NCBI GenBank assembly: GCA_014526335.1
Contig: JACTAT010000014.1
Location: 6,728,393-6,792,392 of the forward strand
DNA from: Chrysaora quinquecirrha
Taxonomy: Eukaryota; Cnidaria; Scyphozoa; Semaeostomeae; Pelagiidae
DNA length: 64,000 nt
Direction of reading: 5' to 3'
Shown: one piece after another, positions 37,936 through 48,400 of the stretch
Numbering within the stretch: position 1 is the stretch's first letter
How the letters are laid out: every line of letters starts with the position of its first letter
Position numbers and translations under genes: made by a program
Notes under the pieces: generated by a model
Told to the model about the DNA's origin: nothing
Seen by the model: only the letters and a program-made list of their open reading frames with translations
Databases searched by the model: none

Positions 37936-40900
37936 ATGAATAACAGAGTATCTGGGCAAGGTAAGTTGGGGGATAATTAAGGGATAAAAAAAGTACCTAT
38001 AAACCAAACAGTCGACTAGTCGATCCTACGAAAACAGGGATAGAGGTGTAAATTACACCGTAGTAGGTACGCTGTCACTGTAATGTTATTATCTAATGTA
38101 TTTGGGCCTTCACTGTGCCAGCTGTATGTACCTTCCTGCAGTGGGAAGGTTCTTTGGGGGGAGGAGGGTGATAGAAATACTTGACCCCCCTGCTGCACCA
38201 TTTGAGGAAATATATAGTTATTGTTTTGGAGTTGTTTCAATTAATTATTTAAGCCCCCTGCTGGTGGTTTGAAAGTTGTACCCCCTTATTTGGTAGTGCC
38301 CCCCTAATTACCCCCCAGAGCAACCAAGGACTAGTAGCTAATGTCGTGATTTATGTTTAACTAAACTATCCTAGATATTCATTTCCTTTATATATGAGCT
38401 TGTTGTTATTATCAATCAGTTCTTAACCTTAAACAAGTGCATTATATTCATTATTTAAACTCCTTGATTACTCAAGCACAGAGATATTAGGGTAAGAAAT
38501 TAACCTTTTATACCAGTTTACCCTGTGCAGTTTGGTGCCATTCATTCCAAAAAGCTAACAATCTTGTTTTCTTTCTGTAACAAGGGAACCCAGGTTTTCT
38601 CCTTCAATTCCACCACTGCTGACTGAAATAAACTTTTACTTTCATTTCAGTCTCTAATTGTCTCATGAATGCATTTTTGTTTTTAGATTGGTTTTATCAT
38701 GCCCCTGGAAAAAGGATAAAACTGTGAAGTTTGCAGATGTCATTCCTGCTTCACAAATCCCTGGACTTGGAAATCATGATGACGGACCTGTAGATTTATC
38801 AGAAGATATCCATTTGAGACGAAAATGGATAAGGGACACAGATTCTAAATATGTGAAGCTTGCAAAAGCTGGAGGAAGAAAAGGTCAGCTTGATTGGCAG
38901 AAAAACACATTTATAGCTGCCTCATTGCAATATCTCCTTTTGGGTACCTTATCGGCCCTTTTTACGCCGGCCCTAAATGGCGTTAATTTTAGCCTAGAGG
39001 CGTTATAAGGGCCGGCGTTAAAAGGGCCGACGTTAAAAGGGCCAAAAATTTGGAATTTTCCTCAAAAAGCGGCGTTAATTTCCACGCACCTATTTTTGCT
39101 ACCACGCACTATATTTTAGGAATTTTCATAAACAGCATGAAAACAAAGCCATCTTAGCAAAAATGGAATCTTTCATCAATAAGCAAGTTCAAAAGATGGC
39201 AGAGAAATGTGATTTTGAACAGCAGCGATTGAAAGGAGGGGAATGTAGGGAAGAATATGAAGATGAAATAGTCGAAGATTCAATAGGAGTGAAGTTCGAT
39301 GATGAAGAAAACGTAGACAGCAGTGAGACAATTGTATTTGACTAACATGAATTATATTCAAGGCAATAAAAAGTAATAAAAGACGCAAAGTGCGTAAAAA
39401 TATATTGTTGTTTTTTCCTTGTTCTTCGAGTGGCGTAAAACACGGCCCTAAATGGCGTTAAAGCAAATTTTAAGAGCGGCGGAATTAGGGCCGGCGTAAA
39501 AACGGCCGGCGTTCAATTAGGGCCGGCGTAAAAAGGGCCGATAAGGTAGCAGTAAGTTACAGGGGGCTACATCTGTTTTCGGAGCTGTTAAACCTCGCAT
39601 TGAGAGAAAGGAAAATCTTTTTGGAAAAAGCTTGTTAGAAAAATGTTAGGAAGCAGGAGGTTTTAAGCTAATGTAGAGGACAACAAGTCAGCTGTCTTGT
39701 TCAGCACTCTTTCCAATAAGGGTCATTTAAAAATTCTAAGTAACTTTTGCAGTGAGACATGCTATAATTTGTGTATATGCCATGCTTTTCAATTTTACAT
39801 TGCTCTTGTTTTAAATGAACCCTTCTCTTCCTCAGACCTGTTCATATACAGAGAACACAAACCGTCATCAGATGGTGGAGTGAAGTACCCCAGAGTTGAC
39901 TGGTTTGATCATGATGCATCAAAAGACAAGCAAGAAGATTCTGATAAAAGGTCTGTTCAGTGTTCCTAAGTGTTATTTACTTCAGGAAAAATTTTAATGA
40001 GATAAGATATTGAGGTGCTGTGGCATCCTAGTTTAATCCAGCTCATTTGTTGTGTAAGGAGCTCAGTGAGGTTTTGGTTTCAAGCCCAAACCACAGTAGC
40101 ATGACAGCCAGGGTTGAGGTCTTCTTCCCCTTAACATCCCCAAGAGAAAAATAAAAGAATAGATTCTTTGTTAGCCTATTGGCCAATCACACTATAGTGA
40201 ATCTATATGCACTACTGTGGTGGATGGTATCACCCACAGTATGCAAAGCATACCACCACATCAAGCATAATAACCCACCACATTAAGCATAATAACCCAC
40301 CACAGTAGTGCTTATCGACCACAGTAGTGCCTATAGATTCGTTAGTGTGTGTACTCTTTAATTAATTAACTCCTGGTTCCCGGTTATTACCATATATTTT
40401 TCGGATTTTTTCACTTTTTCCAACTTTGTGCTTTTTTTCAAACATTTTATCTCATTTAATTCACCACAGTATGCAAAATATACCACTACAGTAATGCGTA
40501 AACACCAGCACAGTACGCAAAAAAACCACTACGGTAGTGCGTATCCATCACCGTAGTGCGTAAAGATTCGCTAGCATGAAACAAGAGAAATCAAATCAAG
40601 ATATATCTAGTTTGCTGCAGTTTTATTTGACATCATAGATGGACATAAAATGGCTGATTGTTTGACATCTTAACTTGTTTATTTCCTTAGCACATATAAA
40701 TCAGCCTATCCTGAATGGTTTGTACATGATGAATACAAAAGATACCAGCAAGAAGATTTTACGCCTTCTAAAGAGAAACGACCAATGTTAGGATTTGACG
40801 ATATGTCGGTCTGGAAAAGGTATGAAATTGGTTTCTATATTGTAGAGTAGCAACATGCTTTCCTATTTTTCTTCTGCCAGAACCATATTCTTATTTTTAT

Positions 40901-43900
40901 TCCTTAACTCTAGGTGGTTTTGCCAAGGTTTCGTCTTTTTAACAGTGACCTTGCGACTATGGCAATTCCTATGATTAAGAAAAAGGGTTCCAGTCGCTTT
41001 TATGATTTAACGATGGTTTCTATAAGATTATGATCACAAGATTGATTGATCGCAAGATCATTACAAAATATCGCAGACCTTCGTTTTTCCTTTGCAGTCT
41101 GCGATACTTCGTGGAGAGGTCTGTCTGTACCACAGACGCAGACTAATGCCTTTAACGGCTATGTAAAAAAAACTATTACATTTAGCCGCTAAAATATTTC
41201 CTTTTTTCCTCGCTTGCAGGGAGGCTGTAGAACAAGGTGATAGAAGAGTGAAGTCTAGTCCGGAAAAACTTCCATCGTTAACAAAAAATAAAAATTCACA
41301 CTCAAGAATAAAATCAAAAGTAAAGAAAGAGAATGAACAGAGCATTAAGCTACCCGAAATGTGAGTATTCAAAAGTAGCTATATTTGGTTTCCTCTTTAT
41401 CAAGCTTCTCCTTGTTATTACTAAAGCTTCTTCTCTCTATTAAGCTTCTCCTCTCTCTTCACAAAGCTTCTCCTCTCTATTGGGCTTCTCCTCTCTATTA
41501 AACATCTCTTTTCAATTAAGCGTCTCCTCTTTATGAAGCTTCTTCTCTCTATTAAGCTTCTCCTCTCTATTGAGCTTCTCCTCTCTTTTGAGCTTCTCCT
41601 CTCTTCTGAACTTTTCCTCACTATAAAGCTTCTTTCTTAATCCTCATTTCGGAAGCTACATTAATGCTTTAAATAACTATTTTCTCTTAAATCTTCCTAG
41701 TTTACCCAATGACTTCTATATTGTAGCAAGTTTCTCTGGTGAATGGAAAGTGTACGAAATAATATGGTTATATAATTGATAGCAGAACCTTTTACGTCTC
41801 TAACCATTAACTTTCATGTTTAAAGGGAAAAGTTTTTTATCTAATATTCCATATTTTTATGCAAGCCTTCGTGACTGGGAAAAAGCAGAACGGAGCATAC
41901 ATTTAAACTTAGGACATTTTATAGCTCTTTAGGGATCTCTACTGTTATTATACAGCTTCTAAAAAAAATTATTTTGCCTTTTGTTCGTTTTTCCAGACCC
42001 ACCATCGACCAAATAAAATCAAAGCAAGGGAGTGATATTGGTCAGCTTTTGAGCATGAAATATCAAAACGACTGGCTGGATGAACAAGGAAAAAATAGAA
42101 AAACAACCGTGGATAAAAAAGTGAGTTGTCCTCTTCTTGATTTAAAGCCATCTTAAAAACCTATAAACAAAAATATCGAGGCCTTGGTACTTAGCCTATT
42201 ATTCGCATATTTCATGGGTCATGTTTTACGAAAATTTGCCAAGGTTATGGGCTAGGAGTCCGTCTTATGAGTTAACGATTATTTTAAGGGCACGAGTTCA
42301 AATTTTGAATAGCAGCAACAACCACAGCCACCGCTACACTAAGACTCATATCCTGACAATGTTCAAGAGCAGCCAATTTTTGATTGAACTTATCTTCGAA
42401 ATTCGTTTTGAAAGACTTTTGAGCAGCTTTCTAATAACATCAACAACTAAAGATGGTACCTGCGATAACTGGGACGCGTGTATCAAGTCTACCCTGGTTT
42501 TCAAGTCCCTTCTTGGATCCTGTTAAGCACTTGTATATCCCCACCATCTATAGAAGTCACTAAGAGGTATCTCCTAGACCTGCTTTCAGATAATAATCTC
42601 TTTCTTGCTTTGTCATTTGCTGTAGAGTACTCTATAATTCCTAGCCCTAACCATTGACTGTCTTCAACGTGCTTAATATTACCGAATTTAACATAGTTTT
42701 TTGTCTGAAATTGCAGAAGAAAAACGACAACTTTTATTTTCGAACAAGACATGTTTCGGATTACTCAATCCATCTTCAGTTAATGAGAAATTAAAATAAA
42801 AACGTTGAATTTATTACAAAGCTAGGTAACAATAATAATTTAAAGAGGCAAAAGGGAAAAGATCTAAAAAACCTAATTACAATTAAAGTGTAAAAAACAA
42901 AGAAAAAACAAAGAAAAACAAAAAAAAAAACGCCGAAACTATTATACTAAAGTCAAATTATAATTATTTTTTGTCTAATTAGAAAAAGGCACCGAGAACA
43001 TAACCAAGAAGGAAACGAATACTAGGTAGGTTTAACATTTTAAACTTGTCGTGTTGCATTCTATAACCGAAGTTTCTGTGATTCTATATTAATTCGATAT
43101 TCTAACCCGATGCATATTGTCAAAGGCCCCCGATTTCATCTTTTGCGATATCGCCTGGGCTCCTAGGAATATTATTGTACACGCCTAGGAAGAAAAACAT
43201 TTTCGGAGACTGAATTGTTCTTAAAACAATAGGAACAATAGACGATCCTGCCATTACAATGTCAAAAAGGTAATGAGCCTAAAGAAATTTTTCTTTATCA
43301 TTTAGAGTCAATCGTAATGAGCCAGAAGAGACACAAGATAAACCTCCATTCAAACTTAGTCGGTAAGTTTCTTTGTTCTTTTTCTGTTTACCGTATACCC
43401 GAAAGGGGGACGTTTAATATTTGGGTAGTTGGAATGTGCGGCAAGAATGGGTGACTTTTTTCCTTGGTTTTACCTAAGAATGGGTATGCTTTTTTTAGTT
43501 TTTTTTTACCTGAGAATGAGTGCATTTTTTTTAAAAAGTTCACCTAAGAATGGGAAATTTTCTAATTAATTTTCTAATTAAGACAGATAAATGTTGTTGA
43601 AAATGCTAAAATCCGGATATTAATAGCCATTTTTGGTGGTTTTGTTGTAGTTCTAAAGTTGGTGCGAAAATCTCATCTACCTATCCTATGGATGGCTTTT
43701 CGTAAAATAAAATTACCCGAGGATGGGTCGAAAAAATTCTACTGTCCACGGAACCCTATCAAACTATGAAAGAGTGAACCCCGGGCGTGTATCATCTTAT
43801 AAACGCTTAGCCTCGAAAAAACGTCTAAACGCTTAGCCTCGAAAAATTTATTTTATAATAATTCTACTTGAATTCTGCCTGTATGCTTAGTTACACACTT

Positions 43901-45273
43901 CTTTTTATAAGCAACCGCTCAATAAGCAACTAGGCCTGAACTGACCTTAACATTAAGCACCCTCCGCTGTACTGATGATATCCCTCCACTGTACTGATGA
44001 TTCTCTCCATTGTACTGAATATCCTCCACTGTACTGATGATATCCCTCCACTGTACTGATGATATCCCTCCCCTGTACTGATGGTATCTCTCCACTGTAC
44101 TGATGATATCCCTCCCCTGTACTGATGATATCCCTCCACTGTACTGATGATTTCCCTCCATTGTACTGATGATTTCCCTCCATTGTACTGAATATCCTCC
44201 ACTGTACTGATGATTTCCCTCCATTGTTCTGAATATCCTCCACTGTACTGATGATATCTCTCCCCTGTACTGATGGTATCCCTCCACTGTACTGATGATA
44301 TCCCTCCACTGTACTGAATATCCTCCACTTTACTGCACACCCTCCACTGTACTGATGATATCCCTCCACTGTACTGATGATATCCCTCCACCATACTGAT
44401 GATATCCCTCCACCATACTGATGATATCCCTCCACTGTACTGAATATCTTCCACTTTACTGCACACCCTCCACTGTACTGATGATATCCCTCCACTGTAC
44501 TGATGATATCCCTCCACCATACTGATGATATCCCTCCACCATACTGATGATATCCCTCCACTGTACTAAATATCTTCCACTTTACTCAACACCCTCCACT
44601 GTACTGATGATATCCCTCCACTGTACTGATGATATCCCTCCACCATACTGATGATATCCCTCCACCATACTGATGATATCCCTCCACTGTACTGAATATC
44701 CTCCACTTTACTGCACACCCTCCACTGTACTGATGATATCCCTCCACTGTACTGATGATATCCCTCCACCATACTGATGATATCCCTCCACCATACTGAT
44801 GATATCCCTCCCCTGTACTGATGATATTCCTCCACTGTACTGATGGTACCACTCCACTGTACTGATGATATTCCTCCACTGTACTGATGGTATCTCTCCA
44901 CTGTACTGATGATATTCCTCCACTGTACTGATGGTACCACTCCACTGTACTGATGATATTCCTCCACTGTACTGATGGTACCACTCCACTGTACTGATGA
45001 TATCCCTCCACCATACTGAAGATCCTCCACTGTACTGATGATATCCCTCCACCGTACTGATGATATCCCTCCACTGTACTGAATATCCTCCACTTTACTG
45101 CACACCCTCCACTGTACTGCACATACATTATCCGGGGTGTTAATTCCTAGAACCTCATAGCACTACGCCGCTTATGTCTGATATAATATGCTATGTTATC
45201 ATAATAACTTAATATAATCTTTGCTTCTAGGTTTGCAAATGTTGAAGCAAAAACACAAAGTCATCGGACTTGA
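37936..45273 (+). CDS. C7orf57-like: C7orf57-like protein, eight exons
   Basis: Exons 37936-37960, 38687-38883, 39836-39950, 40691-40819, 41220-41360, 41997-42120, 43306-43362 and 45231-45273 give about 276 residues. Diagnostic stretches are DWFYHAPGK, IPASQIPGLGNHDD, RKWIRDTDSKYVKLAKAGG, YPRVDWFDHDA, YPEWFVHDEYKRYQ, GFDDMSVWKREA and YQNDWLDEQGK. These follow, in order, the features I recall from human C7orf57 (DWYYH, PPASQIPGL, Y-W-I-K-E-T-D-S-E-Y-V-K-L-A-K, repeated D-W/Y-x-x-H). The family has no assigned biochemistry; I see no signal peptide, membrane segment or enzyme motif. Frame breaks by one base at about 38709 and again between exons 6 and 7. Everything else is in phase, so I think the gene is functional. 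The start ATG leaves eight residues before the conserved DWFYH; a longer N-terminus is possible. Confidence 0.8.
38943..39550. mobile_element. TIR transposable element carrying an ORF, in intron 2 of the C7orf57-like gene
   Basis: The left end reads ACCTTATCGGCCCTTTTTAC followed by GCCGGCCCTAA; the right end is its inverse, about 33 bases with few mismatches. GGCCGGCGTTAAAAGGGCC motifs repeat inside both ends. The bases at the outer edge read TA on both sides, which would suit a Tc1/mariner-like target, though that is inference. The middle holds a splice-acceptor-like site, a 60-residue ORF and two AATAAA signals. Confidence 0.75.
39163..39345 (+). CDS. 60-residue acidic ORF inside the TIR element
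   Basis: The frame begins MESFINKQVQKMAEKCDFEQ and ends in an acidic stretch (DDEENVDSSETIVFD). The same frame stays open upstream to 39121, right after TATATTTTAG at 39110-39119, so it may be the last exon of a spliced message; AATAAA follows at about 39364 and 39375. Composition looks coding (amphipathic helix, then acidic tail). It is not in phase with the host gene's exon 2. It matches no transposase that I can recognise, so it may be a captured host exon. Confidence 0.4.
   Translation: MESFINKQVQKMAEKCDFEQQRLKGGECREEYEDEIVEDSIGVKFDDEENVDSSETIVFD
40186..40580. repeat. Foldback repeats built on CACTACTGTGGTGG
   Basis: CACACTATAGTGAATCTATA mirrors TATAGATTCGTTAGTGTGTG, framing 40186-40355. 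Inside and again at 40458-40580 are many ACCACAGTAGTGC and CACAGTATGC units. It is a short MITE plus a partial relative. Confidence 0.65.
41400..41640. repeat. Minisatellite AAGCTTCTCCTCTCTATT
   Basis: About 13 units of 15-19 bases (AGCTTCTCCTCTCTATTG and variants) occur after exon 5. The Arg/Glu-rich open frame on the minus strand is a by-product. Confidence 0.85.
42230..42500 (+). repeat. SINE-like element
   Basis: AAGGGCACGAGTTCAAATTT has a B-box-like look and GAGCAGCTTTCTAATAACAT to GATAACTGGGACGCGTG matches 25810-25870. The boundaries are uncertain. Confidence 0.5.
42700..42830 (+). repeat. Possible tail of an older transposon
   Basis: The stretch with AAGACATGTTTCGGATTACT and CAATCCATCTTCAGTTAATG resembles the terminal sequence of Penelope-like elements as I remember them. 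No reverse transcriptase is present. This is weak evidence. Confidence 0.25.
43966..45121. repeat. 22-bp minisatellite with a 126-bp higher-order repeat
   Basis: The unit CCCTCCACTGTACTGATGAT plus two bases repeats about 52 times with a shorter 19-base variant (TGAATATCCTCCACTGTAC). The marker CCACTTTACT recurs at 44325, 44451, 44577 and 44703, exactly 126 bases apart each time, so larger blocks have been amplified. A 44-base double unit with GATGGTACCACTCCACTGTA dominates 44830-45000. It lies in the last intron of the C7orf57-like gene. All three minus frames are open because the unit has no stop in any of its three phases. Confidence 0.95.
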
Positions 45274-45498
45274 GAATAATAAGAACTCTAGCTAGTTTAA
45301 GTTAAAGAACATCGCTTTTAGTTTTCAAGTTCAAGAGACAATTTTAACATAAAATGAATGAAAAACTTTACATTGCTTTTGCTTATATGTTTTATTAGAC
45401 ATATGTTTCTAAGTATTTTGTAAAAGAGAAAATTTATTCCTTTCATTTCTGTTCATTTCTTTTGTCTTCTAGTTTTACTACATATAAATGAAATTTCA

Positions 45499-48400
45499 GA
45501 AGGGAATTTTTACTTTTGAATTTTGAACCAAATTTGATGGAAAAATACTTTAATTCCCTCCTAGAGGCTGTTTAGGGGGTATCTGAATAACTATTTTTGA
45601 ACAAAAAATAAGTTTTCAAAACCTCTGATTTGGCCAATTCTCGGCCATTTAGCAAGGCTATAGACTTGCCTTTTTGAGCGAATTTTTTTCGGCAAATTTT
45701 TCTTTTAAATTGGACCTATCTTCATATAAAAACACTTTGTTTACCTCCTAGAGGCTATTCAGGGGGTTTTTGGTTGGATATAGTAATTATTTTTTAAGAA
45801 AAAAATAAGTTTTCAAAACCTCTGATTTTGGCGGATTTTTGGCCATTTAGTGAGGCTATAGACTTGCCTTTTTGGCATTTTTTTGCGGCAAAATTCTCTT
45901 CTTAATTGGACCTAATTTGTTAAAAAAAAAAACAATTTGTTTGCCTCCTAGATGCTATTTAGCGGGTATTTGGTACGATTTAGTTATTGTTTTTGAAGAA
46001 AAAAATAAGTTTTCAAAACCCCTTATTTTGGCCGATTTTCGGCCATTTAGCAAGGCTATAGACTTGCATTTTTGGCGATTTTTTGAGGGATATTTTTTCC
46101 ACTTAATTGGACCTAAATTGATAGAAAAACACTTTATTTACCCCCTAGAGCCTATTCAGGGGGTTTTTGGTAGGATTTAGTAATTTGTTTTTAAGAAAAA
46201 AACAAGTTTTCAAAACCCCTTGTTTTGGCCGATTTTCGGCTATTTAGCAAGGCTATAGACTTGCCTTTTGGCGATTTTTTGAGGGATATTTTTTCCACTT
46301 AATTGGACCTAAATTGATAGAAAAACACTTTAATTACCCCTAGAGGCTATTCAGGGGGTTTTGGTAGGATTTAGTAACTATTTTTCAAGAAAAAATAAGT
46401 TTTCAAAACCCTTATTTTGGCAGATTTTCGGCCATTTAGCAAGGCTATAGACTTGCCTTTTGGCGATTTTTGAGGGATATTTTTCCACTTAATTGGACCT
46501 AAATTGATAGAAAAACACTTTATTTACCCCTAGAGACTATTAAGGGGTTTTTGGTAGGATTTAGTAATTATTTTTAAGAAAAAATCAAGTTTTCAAAACC
46601 CTTATTTTGGCCGATTTTCGGCCATTTAGCAAGGCTATAGACTTGCATTTTTGGCGATTTTTGAGGATATTTTTCCACTTAATTGGACCTAAATTGATAG
46701 AAAAACACTTTATTTACCCCTAGAGGCTATTCAGGGGTTTTTGGTAGGATTTAGTAATTATTTTTAAGAAAAAAATAAGTTTTCAAAAACCCTTATTTTG
46801 GCAGATTTTCGGCCATTTAGCAAGGCTATAGACTTGCCTTTTTTGCGATTTTTTGAGGAATATTTTTTCCACTTAATTGGACCTAAATTGATAGAAAGAC
46901 ACTTTATTTACCCCCCTAGAGACTATTCAGGGGGTTTTTGGTAGGATTTAGTAACTATTTTTTAAGAAAAAATCAAGTTTTCAAAACCCCTTATTTTGGC
47001 CGATTTGCAGCCATTTAGCAAGGCTATAGACTTGCATTTTTGGCGATTTTTTGAGGGATATTTTTTCCACTTAATTGGACCTAAATTGATAGAAAGACAC
47101 TTTATTTACCCCCTACAGGCTATTCAGGGGGGTTTTGGTAGGATTTAGTAACTATTTTTCAAGAAAAAAATAAGTTTTCAAAACCCCTTATTTTGGCAGA
47201 TTTTCGGCCATTTAGCAAGGCTATAGACTTGCCTTTTTGGCGATTTTTTGAGGGATATTTTTTCCACTTAATTGGACCTAAATTGATAGAAAAACACTTT
47301 ATTTACCCCCTAGAGGCTATTCAGGGGGTTTTTGGTAGGATTTAGTAATTATTTTTTAAGAAAAAAACAAGTTTTCAAAACCCCTTATTTTGGCCGATTT
47401 TCGGCCATTTAGCAAGGCTATAGACTTGCATTTTTGGCGATTTTTTGAGGGATATTTTTTCCACTTAATTGGACCTAAATTGATAAAAAAACACTTTATT
47501 GATCCACTACAGGCTATTAAGGGGGTTTTTGGTAGGATTTAGTAATTATTTTTTAAGAAAAAATCAAGTTTTCAAAACCCCTTACTTTGGCCGATTTTCG
47601 GCCATTTAGCAAGGCTATAGACTTGCATTTTTGGCGATTTTTTTAGGGATATGTTTTCCACTTAATTGGACCTAAATTGATAGAAAAACACTTTATTTAC
47701 CCCCTAGAGGCTATTCAGGGGGTTTTGGTAGGATTTAGTAATTATTTTTCAAGAAAAAAATAAGTTTTCAAAAACCCTTATTTTGGCAGATTTTCGGCCA
47801 TTTAGCAAGGCTATAGACTTGCCTTTTTGGCGATTTTTTGAGGAATATTTTTTCCACTTAATTGGACCTAAATTGATAGAAAAACACTTTATTTACCCCC
47901 CTTAGAGGCTATTCAGGGGGTTTTTGGTAGGATTTAGTAACTATTTTTTAAGAAAAAATCAAGTTTTCAAAACCCCTTATTTTGGCCGATTTGCAGCCAT
48001 TTAGCAAGGCTATAGACTTGCATTTTTGGCGATTTTTTGAGGGATATTTTTTCCACTTAATTGGACCTAAATTGATAGAAAAACACTTTATTTACCCTCT
48101 AGAGGCTATTCAGGGGGTTTTTGGTAGGATTTAGTAATTATTTTTAAGAAAAAACAAGTTTTCAAAACCCTTATTTTGGCCGATTTTCGGCCATTTAGCA
48201 AGGCTATAGACTTGCCTTTTGGCGATTTTTGAGGGATATTTTTCCACTTAATTGGACCTAAATTGATAGAAAAACACTTTATTTACCCTCTAGAGGCTAT
48301 TCAGGGGTTTTTGGTAGGATTTAGTAATTATTTTTAAGAAAAAACAAGTTTTCAAAACCCTTATTTTGGCCGATTTTCGGCCATTTAGCAAGGCTATAGA

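Noticed and set aside
42716..42790. An alternative last exon for the C7orf57-like gene after TTGCAG, ending at a TAA
   Set aside because: It is in phase, but the sequence looks like a transposon tail and the downstream exons at 43306 and 45231 fit the family better. RNA data could overturn this.
43966..45121. CRISPR-like array of short regular repeats
   Set aside because: The units abut with no spacers and the setting is an animal intron, so this is a minisatellite.
43919..45128. Several long minus-strand frames of 100-200 residues rich in HQYSGG and SSVQW
   Set aside because: They are the 22-bp minisatellite read through in each frame; a repeat without stops gives the same peptide in all three. 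There is no start context or splice logic.
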